From positions 1 to 64,000 of the forward strand of contig LXTR01000029.1 in NCBI GenBank assembly GCA_001683825.1: a stretch of DNA of 64,000 nucleotides, written 5' to 3'. The notes under the pieces are model-generated. The model worked only from the letters and a program-made list of their open reading frames with translations, did not search any database and had not been told where the DNA came from. Positions 34,619 through 43,491 of this stretch are shown here, in pieces (positions within the stretch are counted from its first letter, which is position 1; the number at the start of each line of letters is the position of its first letter). This stretch comes from Flavobacteriaceae bacterium CP2B (lineage in GTDB: Bacteria > Bacteroidota > Bacteroidia > Flavobacteriales > Flavobacteriaceae). Made by a program: the position numbers and the translations under genes.

Positions 34619-35455
34619 TTAGTTGGCCAATTTGTCATTGATCTGGGATTGTATTCCTGATGCAATCAAATTATTGGGATCTAGTTTTACCGCTTTGTCG
34701 ATGTTCTCCCTGGCTTTCATGAGGCTGTCCTGGGCCATATAAATTTCAGCTTTTAGGACCAAGTAACTCGTAAAAGAAGGGGTTGTCATTTTGTCCTTAA
34801 GAAGGTCGGAAAGGGCGATGGCTTTGTCCAGGTGCCCCAGTTCCAACTCCAGTTTGGCCGCATAACCTATGTAAAAGCCCAAATCCAATTGCTCTGCTGT
34901 TGCCAGACTCCTCAGAGAATCCAACGCCACCTTTGCCCCGTGGTTGGCGTGTAAGATTTCAATATATTCGGCTTTGAAATAGCGATCATCCGGGTATTTG
35001 CGCGCGAACTTTCCGAAATTTAATTCTGCCAACCTCCGCCTGAAATTGTTGAATTCCTGTGTGTTTTTAATTCCCTGGTCCCTATTGTTCGCGGCTTCCA
35101 TACTCAGCAGGTTGACATCCAGTAGCAGGCGTTCATCTTCACCGGCGCGATCTTTTGCCATATCCAATTCCCGGTGTAATTTTAAGCGTTCTTCCACATC
35201 CCCGGTAATCCTCCCTACCAGGCTTTTGCCAAGCATCCAACCCGGGTCGGCCGCCACCGCTTTCCTGAACGATTTTTCAGCTTCGGTCCATCTGCCATTA
35301 TCCATGATTTCTTCCCATCCGTTGAAGAAATAGTATCTGGCTGAATCACTTTTTGTCCCATAGTCAAAAGCTGTGGGAGCGGCGGGTGAGGTACAGGCAA
35401 CCAAAGTCCCTGCAACACACAGGACTATGGCGATGCTTCTATACTGAATTTCCAT
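34619..35455 (-). CDS. TPR-containing lipoprotein
   Basis: A 278-residue lipoprotein (signal 1-20, lipobox LVAC) containing helical tetratricopeptide-like repeats, clearest at about 45-75 (EKSFRKAVAADPGW) and 245-270 (ARENIDKAVKLDPNN). It probably mediates protein interactions in the periplasm. The ATG at 35455 is chosen because it begins the signal; the frame upstream (to 35587) lacks signal features. Monocistronic. Confidence 0.8.
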   Translation of the reverse strand: MEIQYRSIAIVLCVAGTLVACTSPAAPTAFDYGTKSDSARYYFFNGWEEIMDNGRWTEAEKSFRKAVAADPGWMLGKSLVGRITGDVEERLKLHRELDMAKDRAGEDERLLLDVNLLSMEAANNRDQGIKNTQEFNNFRRRLAELNFGKFARKYPDDRYFKAEYIEILHANHGAKVALDSLRSLATAEQLDLGFYIGYAAKLELELGHLDKAIALSDLLKDKMTTPSFTSYLVLKAEIYMAQDSLMKARENIDKAVKLDPNNLIASGIQSQINDKLAN

Positions 35456-35641
35456 CAGATACCGTTTAACATTATTACCGTACCATATGCTCATCGACAC
35501 AAATTGTTTCTGAAGAAGCCCAATGCCCCCGTCATTGAAAAGTAGCGTTTTCCTTCCATTTTTCCGGGACTGCCCGTTATTATTCATACCATCGTTTTAA
35601 CGAATACCCTGAAGGATTCACAGGCATTCTTACCCAGCTGA

Positions 35642-36826
35642 TTAATCCATTAGTTCCTTCAGGCTTTTTTTTATTTCGGCATTTTCCGGATCCAGGGCCA
35701 ATGCCTTCCTGTAGAGTTCCTGAGCATGCTTTTTATCGCCTTTGACCCTATGGGCTTCCGCCAAACTGCTCCAGGCATGGGCTGATAAAGGATAACTTTC
35801 GGCATTATAGCGAAAGTAAAAAATGGCCTTTTCCATATCCGGCCGGGTATTAAGGAATAAATACCCGAAATAATGGAGGAGTCCCTCCGGCAAGCGGGCC
35901 TCATACCCAAGCCTTGCCGATAGCCTGGCGAACCTGGCCTTAAGCAATTGCGGATGGGTGTACATTTCATCGTAGTTGACCATATGGCCCCTGAAGATAT
36001 ACTTCACCCCATCGATAAACGAAATAAGGGGCATGGTATGGTGGTTCTCTTCTTTGTATCCATATTTCTTATAACCAAACCGAATATCCCTTGGAGGGTT
36101 TTGCTCAAATTCCCGAATAAAATCCCATCCTGCATTGTATTTTTCGGGATATACGCTATTGGATACCCTATCTACCGTGGTAAAGAAGATATCCCGCTCA
36201 GGGCCGTTATACCCTCTGGAAAAATCCTTAAGGCGTTTCAACATAATTTCATCGTCCCACCAGGCGCTAAAATCAATGACCAAAAAGGAATTGAATGTTT
36301 CAGGCATCGAAAATAAAGCGTGTACCACTGTTAAGCCTGTGAACGAGTAGCCCACAAAAGTGCGGTATGAATTGGTCCTGTAATTTTTATCGACATAAGG
36401 GATGAGCTCCTTTTGGACAAACATCAAAAAATGGTCTGCCCCTCCGCTGACTCCCAGCCCCTTTTCCTCTTCGCCGGTGTAGCCAATCAGCGATCTGGTC
36501 GGGGAAGAATCCCTGACACGGTCCTGGCTGCTTATCCCGATTACGATCATTTCAGGCACCTGCGGGCTGGCGTCACTGCTTAATTGCGTAATCACGCCCG
36601 AAAACGAATGAAAAAACTTCCGTCCATCGAGGAGATAAAGCACGGGATAGTCTGTATACGTATTCTCGCGGTACGAATTGGGAAGGTACACTAAAATTTC
36701 CCGGTTTGATCGGAGTATGTCAGATTGGATGGTGAACCTTTTACCAATTGGGATGTCCTCGCCTTTTTGACCATGGGATACATAGGTGAAGACCATAATT
36801 AGTAGTAAAATATGTAGATTCCTCAT
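35642..36826 (-). CDS. alpha/beta-hydrolase (esterase) with C-terminal TPR
   Basis: A 394-residue exported protein: signal peptide 1-19; an esterase domain (about 20-275) of the siderophore-esterase/tributyrin-esterase type with the nucleophile in GYSFTG and a likely catalytic His in NHHTMPL; and a TPR motif at about 345-390 (AHAWSSLAEAHRVKGDKKHAQELYRKALALDPEN). The fusion of an esterase with a TPR is common in Bacteroidota. Substrates may be siderophore or sugar esters; not defined. The start at 36826 begins the signal. Confidence 0.85.
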   Translation of the reverse strand: MRNLHILLLIMVFTYVSHGQKGEDIPIGKRFTIQSDILRSNREILVYLPNSYRENTYTDYPVLYLLDGRKFFHSFSGVITQLSSDASPQVPEMIVIGISSQDRVRDSSPTRSLIGYTGEEEKGLGVSGGADHFLMFVQKELIPYVDKNYRTNSYRTFVGYSFTGLTVVHALFSMPETFNSFLVIDFSAWWDDEIMLKRLKDFSRGYNGPERDIFFTTVDRVSNSVYPEKYNAGWDFIREFEQNPPRDIRFGYKKYGYKEENHHTMPLISFIDGVKYIFRGHMVNYDEMYTHPQLLKARFARLSARLGYEARLPEGLLHYFGYLFLNTRPDMEKAIFYFRYNAESYPLSAHAWSSLAEAHRVKGDKKHAQELYRKALALDPENAEIKKSLKELMD

Positions 36827-37092
36827 TGCACTTTTATGGTTTAGGTACCATTGGATTGGATAACTGCCGGAGTAACAGGTGGTTATTCCAAAATGGACGT
36901 CGGTTTTCATCTCAGATTTGTTGGTAATCCTTTTTCCAACAACCATGTCCCGACTATTTTAACGGCATGAAATATACGTAAAGCCTGTAAAAACCAATAC
37001 CCGCTTCGTTTCGGTTTTATGCGTACTAAAACCGCACGTATTAGAGATACACCCTCGTTATAATTCAATTTTTCGGATGGCATTCGGGTACT
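36827..37092. other. intergenic stretch, nothing supported
   Basis: About 265 bp between the esterase start and the terminator of the spondin-like gene. No gene or repeat could be supported; it must contain the esterase promoter. Confidence 0.35.
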
Positions 37093-37124
37093 AAAAAAGC
37101 GCAAGCCATATTGACTTGCGCTTT
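37093..37124 (-). terminator. rho-independent terminator of the spondin-like gene
   Basis: On the minus strand, AAAGCGCAAG and CTTGCGCTTT form a hairpin followed by a T run. It lies about 37 bp past the stop at 37162. The stem core is the same as in the terminator at 31514-31546. Confidence 0.88.
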
Positions 37125-37161
37125 GCCAGTTAGATGATATACATCGTATTTGTCAACGGTA

Positions 37162-38415
37162 TTAGTTAACGTCTATGGTAACCCTCACCATCCCGGAAAC
37201 CTCTGGGACATGGCTCCCAGGATTTGTTTCATTTTCTATGACCCCGTCTTCATCGGCACCGGTATTTGGCCCTGTTTGGCGTACCGGCTGATTATTCCCG
37301 GCTCCAGCATATTCATCGGTTTCGGTGCCCCCATCGTAAAGCCTTACCATACTCGTTATATCGCCGGAAATGGGTGTCCCGTTGTTAAACAACTCGATAT
37401 CATCAGCGCCCACAAACCAATCATTGGACTGGACCAACATCGTTGCAAAAGAAAGGATATCTCCCTCTGTCGCGGAAAAATCAAAAGAATAGGAACTTCC
37501 CGGGAAAACAGGCCCCGGAGAACCCCCGCCAACAGGGGTGTTAAATACCAGCTCAAACCCCGAAGGATTGCCATCTTCCGCCAAAGATTCCAAGGCGTTT
37601 GAGGCAACTTCCCCTGAAGTAAAAACGGCATCGTTAATGCCATACGATCCGGGGGCAAAAGGTGATACATAGCCACTGTTTTCGGCCAGCTCACTCTCCA
37701 AAACTGCGTTATTACCATCTTCGGCAACAGCTTCGAGGCCTTCTGATGCGGGATCCCCTCCTGTAAACAAGGGGGTTTGTCCACTGCTATGTATTACCCA
37801 AACGCCGGGAGCCAACGGGGTAGGCAGTGAGGAGGTTCCCGAGCGGTTTTCAATGGTCACGGTAAACCGGGTCCCACCATCATGGGTTATAGATACTTTA
37901 AGAACATCCTCGTCTCCGGGATAGGAGAAACCATCCATGACATCGCCAATAAGCGCTACCGTGCCGTTCTCATCCGTTCCCGTATCCGGGCCACTTTGCC
38001 GGGGAGGCTGATTCCCGCCGGTTCCGGGTTCTTCGTTTACCTCTGTTCCCGCATCCCAAAGATCAATCATTGAAGTTACATCACCCGCTAAGGCATTTCC
38101 ATTACCATCGTATAGTGCCAGGCCATTTTCGCCGGGTGCATAGAACAGATCATTGGATTGAACAAACATGGTGGCAAAGCTTAGGTAATGCCCTTTTCCG
38201 GCATCAAAAGAAAAAGATTCTGACATGCCCGGTTCAATGAACCCGGTAGTCCCATTGTTGAAATACGCTTTGGTTTCAAAGACATTTTCGATCGTCACGG
38301 TAAAATTACCCGTAGGGGCAGGTACATTAACAACCGCATCATCGTCATTACTACAGCTTAAGCCAGTCATCAAAGAACATAGGATAAGTCCTCTGGAGAA
38401 TAAGTTAAATTTCAT
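37162..38415 (-). CDS. lipoprotein with two spondin-like domains
   Basis: A 417-residue lipoprotein (signal 1-20, lipobox LSCS). Two spondin_N-like domains occur in tandem, at about 35-170 and 285-417. Each contains a motif of the type FATM(F/L)VQSNDxF and ends with a DxGTExxExxGxGxNQPxRQ(S/T)GP region. Between them is a related beta-rich segment (VTIENRSGTSSLPT...). Spondin_N domains bind extracellular matrix or glycans in animals; bacterial copies are probably surface or periplasmic adhesins. Followed by a clear terminator. Confidence 0.85.
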   Translation of the reverse strand: MKFNLFSRGLILCSLMTGLSCSNDDDAVVNVPAPTGNFTVTIENVFETKAYFNNGTTGFIEPGMSESFSFDAGKGHYLSFATMFVQSNDLFYAPGENGLALYDGNGNALAGDVTSMIDLWDAGTEVNEEPGTGGNQPPRQSGPDTGTDENGTVALIGDVMDGFSYPGDEDVLKVSITHDGGTRFTVTIENRSGTSSLPTPLAPGVWVIHSSGQTPLFTGGDPASEGLEAVAEDGNNAVLESELAENSGYVSPFAPGSYGINDAVFTSGEVASNALESLAEDGNPSGFELVFNTPVGGGSPGPVFPGSSYSFDFSATEGDILSFATMLVQSNDWFVGADDIELFNNGTPISGDITSMVRLYDGGTETDEYAGAGNNQPVRQTGPNTGADEDGVIENETNPGSHVPEVSGMVRVTIDVN

Positions 38416-38968
38416 TGTACTATTGTTTTATTAAGGCTTACTTCCAAATTATTTTGGGTTTAGCCCCTTTTAGGTCGCAAATGATCCGGATCCCTTAATT
38501 TTTTTTTTGAATTACAAATACCGACAGGTCTGTAATCGATAGATCTTCCTGATTTCATGGGGTTTTTGCCAAGAATGCATCAGATGGTCCCATGAATCGT
38601 AAATACGGGCATTACGCATGGCCCTAGGGTAAAAGAGCGATGGGAGGTGGTATTGTGTAATTGATTAGCGAGTGCGATGCTTCACCCGTGTGTAAAAGAA
38701 CCTTTTAAAAGAGCTTAACAGCCGATATAATAGCCCAACAACATAGGAGGTTCTGACGCCCGGGTTTTTACAGGGGTCCCGTGCTATTGCCGGGCCATGA
38801 TTGGCGTGAAGGGCCGGCATGTATTCCGCTTTAACACATGCAAATAATTCGGATACCCGGGCGTAAACTTCCCGAAGTTGGTTTCCCCCATAATCGTTAA
38901 GGCAGGGCTTATTGTAGCTATGGAAAAGCCGTTGGAAAAATAGCCTGCGTCCTTTGCTCTCCCTTGTT
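38416..38968. other. long intergenic stretch, no gene supported
   Basis: About 550 bp between two leftward genes. The minus strand has short open stretches (one of about 35 codons starting with ATG near 38921) that may be remnants of a gene, but nothing is recognisable. No repeat or RNA is evident. Confidence 0.35.
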
Positions 38969-39715
38969 TTAAAACCCTCCGGCTAGTGTAAGGACGATTT
39001 TATTGTAGATTACCGGCATTTGTCCCTTCCATTGCTTCCATAAACCGGCATCGCTTATGAGCTGCGCCATAAAATGGCCAACATTGATACGGCTGGTTTT
39101 CCCGGGGTTAAAAATGGCACTTCTAATGGGGGAAGGGTGTATGGTGTAGCCGGTCACTTCACCCTCATCGATTAAACCGTCAGGTCGAACAGCAGCCCAC
39201 TCGATGAAGGGGTTGTCCTGTCCGACCTGGGTGCGCAAATAATCCGCCGCTTGCTCATTATCCACATGGGGGGGTAGTAGTAGCCGCAAAAGCCCGATAA
39301 CACATTTTTGGGCAAACGAAACTGGTTCATTTAAATTGCGATTGCGATTCCCTGTGGTATTCATTAAAACATACTTAACCGGGCGTTCCGCCCGGTTGGT
39401 TTCAATGGCATTACACAGCCTGCGGGTAGCATCTGTCACCAGTTTCCTGGGCTGCCCATAGATTCCCTTCAGGCTCATATTGTGCCCCAGGCATGATGCG
39501 ATGGCATCGCAACCAAGGGTCAGTTCCACCATTTCCCTATCACTCAAATCCAAAAGGCTGGCAGTAATGAGTTGCAAGCGCTTGTCGCTTTTCCATGATC
39601 CGGGTAATTTTTCAGGAGATCGTACCACGGCCTTAACGTGATGTCCCTGATTTAAAAGTTGGCCTACCAGTAGCCTTCCCGTTTCACCACTGGCGCCCAC
39701 TACCAAAATAGTCAT
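38969..39715 (-). CDS. NAD(P)-binding SDR-like protein (NmrA/atypical SDR)
   Basis: A 248-residue Rossmann protein. The N-terminal dinucleotide-binding motif is GASGETGRLL (about 7-16). The family is the atypical SDR a5-like/NmrA branch, with no classical Tyr-x3-Lys catalytic pair evident, so it may be a redox sensor or an isomerase-like reductase. Cytosolic, full length. Confidence 0.87.
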   Translation of the reverse strand: MTILVVGASGETGRLLVGQLLNQGHHVKAVVRSPEKLPGSWKSDKRLQLITASLLDLSDREMVELTLGCDAIASCLGHNMSLKGIYGQPRKLVTDATRRLCNAIETNRAERPVKYVLMNTTGNRNRNLNEPVSFAQKCVIGLLRLLLPPHVDNEQAADYLRTQVGQDNPFIEWAAVRPDGLIDEGEVTGYTIHPSPIRSAIFNPGKTSRINVGHFMAQLISDAGLWKQWKGQMPVIYNKIVLTLAGGF

Positions 39716-39950
39716 ATGGTTTTTTTTAATTTTCGTTATAATGCTATTGGTTCTTATACAACGGCATATATGGCATAATGTTACCGTTGTGAGAATTGAT
39801 TCCCGTCCTGGCCTGGTGTAGTGCGGTATTTAAAGACCCTTGCCCCAGGTGCAGCCCAGGGTGGATATGTCGTCTGCCCCCAGGGTAAGGCTGCAAGTCA
39901 AAAATGAATGGGCGATGGGTTTTTGACTAAAATCAATTTATAGAAATCGT

Positions 39951-40730
39951 TTATTCCAACTTCCTTTTTTCGCTGTTTATCCAAATCTCCTTCTCCCCGA
40001 TATATCCTAAATCATGTAGGAACTTTATTGTTTTTCCTTCCCAAATTTCGATTATAATATCTGGCCGATTATTTCTAATAAATTTTTCAGCGCCTTTCAG
40101 AACTTCATATTCAAAACCTTCAACGTCAATTTTGAGAATGGAGTTTTTTTCTTTTTTTAATACCTTATCCAATGGGATAAGTTGAATTCTTTCCCTTTCT
40201 TTTCCGGCTTTAAAGGCAACAGATGCCTCTCCATGCTCATTTGGATCAAAGAAAATATCAGTTACATCCTCGCTGTCTCCCACCCCCATGTTATAGAGCA
40301 GCGAAGTTGCGTTGTTTTTCTTTAAATTGATTTTCAACTGATTAAATGTCGATTTAACAGGCTCAAAGGAAATCACTTTGAATTTTTTCCCCAGTGGCAC
40401 TGAATACCTCCCAATATTTGCCCCGACATCAATAAAGGTTATATCTTTTTTACTCTCTAAAAAGCTGTCAATCTCTGATTCATAGGTGTTTAAACACATC
40501 CAAAAATCAATTGTATTTTTCCTTGTTTTAAAAATGCAATCTTTCACCCGTAAATTCATTTCGGGAAATTTTGAGATGGCATGTTTGAAAACGTGCTTTG
40601 AGATATAGTAAAAAAAATAGGAATAGACGAATTTTATTTTGGATGCCAAGGAATCTTCACTTTGTCGCAATACTTGTATTGGAACTGTAAAGATTTTTCC
40701 CAGCCGTACTTTGTTTTTCGTTTGCTTCAC
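39951..40730 (-). CDS. FkbM-family methyltransferase
   Basis: A 259-residue SAM-dependent methyltransferase of the FkbM family. The SAM-binding motif FIDVGANIGRYSVPLG (about 109-124) is followed by VISFEPVKSTFNQLK and KIDVEGFEYEVLKGA, the typical FkbM motifs. FkbM members often methylate sugars of surface polysaccharides. The gene is much more AT-rich and Lys/Asn/Ile-rich than neighbours, a sign of recent transfer. No glycosyltransferase genes flank it. Confidence 0.9.
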   Translation of the reverse strand: MKQTKNKVRLGKIFTVPIQVLRQSEDSLASKIKFVYSYFFYYISKHVFKHAISKFPEMNLRVKDCIFKTRKNTIDFWMCLNTYESEIDSFLESKKDITFIDVGANIGRYSVPLGKKFKVISFEPVKSTFNQLKINLKKNNATSLLYNMGVGDSEDVTDIFFDPNEHGEASVAFKAGKERERIQLIPLDKVLKKEKNSILKIDVEGFEYEVLKGAEKFIRNNRPDIIIEIWEGKTIKFLHDLGYIGEKEIWINSEKRKLE

Positions 40731-40736
40731 CTTACA

Positions 40737-40772
40737 TACTTATCGATAAGTACTTAAACACCAGTCGATAAG
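40737..40772. promoter_or_regulatory. palindromic operator-like site upstream of FkbM gene
   Basis: A perfect 16-bp palindrome (half-site TACTTATC) spans 40737-40752, just 6 bp from the FkbM start. Its core TCGATAAG is repeated at 40765-40772, 22 bp away (two helical turns). This looks like a pair of binding sites for a dimeric regulator, although the regulator is unknown. Confidence 0.45.
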
Positions 40773-41142
40773 CACCTCTTCAATATACGCATAATTACGT
40801 GGGTATTACAAACCTTTTCCCCTTTATTGGAAAAGTGTGAAGCAGTTTCGAGTTGCCCCCCGGCCGGTTAAGAGACGTATTGCTCCTGAAATTAAACTTT
40901 GGTGATCGTCCAAAGGATCAGGTAACTTGCCCGTTTTTGGGGCGTGTGGCCGGGGTGCCAGGCCCTACCGCGATTGCCTTGAATGGCGCCGCCTATGGAA
41001 CCGTGGTGCCCGGCGACTATTTTAGATTCAAACCGCAGGCGACTAAATAGGATGCACAGGACTTGTTACCCGAAGTACATTTTGTTTGATTTGGAATGAA
41101 ATTGGGCCCACATCGCCTAGGCGGTGATAGGAAGAGGTCTTT
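40773..41142. other. intergenic stretch, possible remnant frame
   Basis: About 370 bp. A plus-strand frame of 65 codons (40853-41050) ends in GPTAIALNGAAYGTVVPGDY, which reads like protein but has no family I know. Nothing else is supported. Confidence 0.3.
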
Positions 41143-41625
41143 CTACTCTTCCTTTTCAGGAAACCAGGTGTCCCGTACTATTTTCCATTTTCCCCCACCT
41201 TTTACCCAAACCAGCAAATATCTTCCACGGCCGACTACCGTTCCATTGGCGTGAGACCAGGTCCCTGTTCCGTCTTCCACAAGTAATTGGTCATTGCCCC
41301 ATAATTGGGTCGTTTTAAAACTTGAGCCCGTGATACTGTCTCTTATCAAATGGCCAAAAACCGATATAATAGCTTGTCTGCCCACTGTGGAAGGAATTAT
41401 TTCCGCATTTTCCATATACATGTCTCCCAACGCGGTGGAGTCTCCATTGCGCAAATGGTTTTCGTATTCCCGGAGACGGGATTCGATTTCCCTTTCCAGG
41501 GTTGAGATAGCAACCTGTTTCGATTCAAAGTCCTTTTCACTTACTTTTTGTTCACAGCCGGCAAAGACTATGAATGCCATTAAAATGGCCAGGGTGCAAA
41601 GCTTGGGAAAAATGGATCTGTTCAT
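41143..41625 (-). CDS. SnoaL/DUF4440-like lipoprotein
   Basis: A 160-residue lipoprotein (signal 1-21, lipobox FAGC) carrying a SnoaL/DUF4440-type NTF2 domain: LREYENHLRNGDSTALGDMYMENAEIIPS and a final strand GKWKIVRDTWFP. Envelope-anchored. Function unknown. The start at 41625 begins the signal peptide; an in-frame ATG 12 codons earlier is less likely. Confidence 0.85.
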   Translation of the reverse strand: MNRSIFPKLCTLAILMAFIVFAGCEQKVSEKDFESKQVAISTLEREIESRLREYENHLRNGDSTALGDMYMENAEIIPSTVGRQAIISVFGHLIRDSITGSSFKTTQLWGNDQLLVEDGTGTWSHANGTVVGRGRYLLVWVKGGGKWKIVRDTWFPEKEE

Positions 41626-41971
41626 TGCCTCTAATTTTGTTTGCCACTTTTCCCAATGCACAAAGGCCCCGGTTATATACCGTTACGGTTTGTGTGGTTG
41701 CGCACTCAACAGGTCGGCGGCTTTCCCGGGGCCGGGGTGAGGCGGGCAAGGGAAAAGACCATTCGCAACTTCATGGCTTTGATCGTTTTCCTAAATGTAG
41801 GGAATTTTATGTATGGTCGGAAGGCGCAAGCGTATTCGGTACTGCCGGGTCAAAAAGCCAGGCAATAGCCTGGGCATTACAGGCTGGGGTAATAGTGCCA
41901 ACATCGCCGGGGAGGTCCCCGGAGACCGCTAAGGTTCTGATGACAAGTTCACGTTATGCGAGTGGAGCCTA

Positions 41972-42406
41972 TCAAAGGTCACGCAATTTCGATGCTATAA
42001 AAATCAAGTTCATAGTTTCCTGCACATCCAACGGGCTCCGGTCTGAACTTTGGTTAGTCCGCATGATTAACGGAAGGTCCAGGTCAGGATAGCGGTCTAT
42101 CCGGGAAATATAGCCGGGAACGTATCCTGTAAGAAAAACGACATTCAATGTGTCATTTTTGAGGATATTCCAGCCATAACCGTTGATTACGAGGACGCGG
42201 GTATACACCTTCGCGGTCATTTTTTCTAAAAGAATGGCGAAGTTGCCCAGGGCACGATCCCATTTCAACAAAACCCCCCGGTAGCGTAAAAAAGGCCGCC
42301 ACCCGTCAAAAAAAAGGGGGGGGGAGGTGCATTTGTCTATGTTGCCGTAGCCTAAAACCCAATGAATTATGGCTTCAGTGGATTCCAGTGCCAACGCATC
42401 GAACAT
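41972..42406 (-). CDS. uncertain short ORF with a C9/T8 homopolymer
   Basis: A 144-codon frame of unknown identity. It crosses a run of eight A and nine G on the plus strand at about 42308-42324 (C9T8 in the coding strand), near codons 27-32. Codon content after this tract looks protein-like (VYTRVLVINGYGWNILKN). It may be a gene subject to phase variation, a decayed gene, or chance. Confidence 0.35.
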   Translation of the reverse strand: MFDALALESTEAIIHWVLGYGNIDKCTSPPLFFDGWRPFLRYRGVLLKWDRALGNFAILLEKMTAKVYTRVLVINGYGWNILKNDTLNVVFLTGYVPGYISRIDRYPDLDLPLIMRTNQSSDRSPLDVQETMNLIFIASKLRDL

Positions 42407-42468
42407 GGTTCAACCTACCGGTATACTGATAGGGCAGGGCAACACTGTCCCTATGCCCTGTCCCTTTT

Positions 42469-42873
42469 TTAATCCGCTACTTGTTCAATCTCCCCAATGA
42501 CCGTACACGAGGTCTTGACGGTGTTAAAAATCGTTCCAAATCTCTCGATATTCTTTTGGAGCAAATCCATATTCAAATGCGGGTCCTGACTGTAGATTTT
42601 CAACACATAATGTATGTCGTCCATCCTCGGCGGCTGCTCCAGCCGTGTTCCGCGGACCTCTATTTCTGCATGGGTGTATTCAAAACGCATCAATTGGGAA
42701 AAGCGTTCCACATTTTTAAGGATACATGCCGAAAACGACCCCAGGAACAATTCGGCCGGGTTGGGCAAACTATCGGCTGATTCCGGAGTAATCCCAAAAC
42801 CAATTTCCGATGTTTTAACAGCAATGGAAGCAGTACTTTTTGACGATGAACTCGCCTTGATGACATATTTCAT
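42469..42873 (-). CDS. OsmC-family protein
   Basis: A 134-residue OsmC/Ohr-like protein. SADSLPNPAELFLGSFSACILKNVERF (about 33-60) contains the first catalytic Cys, and KTSCTVIGEIEQV near the C-terminus contains the second. It probably reduces organic hydroperoxides; some relatives of this size lack peroxidase activity. Cytosolic. Confidence 0.87.
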   Translation of the reverse strand: MKYVIKASSSSKSTASIAVKTSEIGFGITPESADSLPNPAELFLGSFSACILKNVERFSQLMRFEYTHAEIEVRGTRLEQPPRMDDIHYVLKIYSQDPHLNMDLLQKNIERFGTIFNTVKTSCTVIGEIEQVAD

Positions 42874-43400
42874 AATCTCATGTAATTAATTGATCGGCAT
42901 TGTTTACCTTTTGATTGATAGCTGTCGTATAAAAAGCGCTTACCGTCAGCTTACATCCTGGATCGTCCATCTTATGCAGGAAGGCAAAATCATACCCGTT
43001 GATCATTTCGGCCGTAGGGAAGCTATGATGGACATCATTGTTACATCTGATAATGCCGCTTTCCTTAACCATGGCTGAAGCGACCCCCTATCATCCCTTC
43101 TCCGATAGCACATAACAACGCCTTGTTTTGGTCATATGCATTATACAAATCAATAATCTGTTCTGTCAATCCTATTATACCCATGAGGTCTGGCGATCCG
43201 GGGCTTTGTCCGGGGTACTGCGAATCTTTTGCACTTGCCCTATGCGATCCACGCCATGGTATCATATAACCAATAACTCTTTAATTTCATTCCCCACTCG
43301 GTCTTGCGGTGAGGTATTGGCCCTGCAACAAAAGTGTCCTGCACCGGGTCCGTATGGATCCTGGCCAATAGCTTCTGGCCTATCTGGTCGTCCTTAATGC
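42874..43400. other. decayed stretch, no intact gene
   Basis: About 530 bp with only short overlapping frames (for example a 66-codon minus frame, 43065-43265, with GLTEQIIDLYNAYDQNK). It appears to be remnants of one or more genes, located just downstream of a DUF6090 remnant. No family can be named. Confidence 0.35.
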
Positions 43401-43407
43401 GTTGGTT

Positions 43408-43491
43408 TTAATTATCAATTGCCGGTTCAATCAATATTCCAATGACCCCCAGGATGATTTCCCCAAGGGCTAAGGCGTACCTGTAAGTGCC
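43408..43491 (-). pseudogene. N-terminal remnant of a second DUF6090 gene
   Basis: On the minus strand a frame reads TYRYALALGEIILGVIGILIEPAIDN and then stops. This matches the membrane helix of DUF6090 proteins (compare LLYAMGEILLVVIGILIAIQLDNWNE in the intact gene beside it). It overlaps the last 22 bp of the intact DUF6090 gene in another frame, so a tandem paralog was lost and its start was fused against the neighbour. Confidence 0.65.

Noticed and set aside
39751-39785. ACAACGG / CCGTTGT inverted repeat upstream of the SDR gene as another attC-like site
   Set aside because: It is a single short hairpin without inner stems or tightly packed genes around it, so it is not supported as a recombination site.
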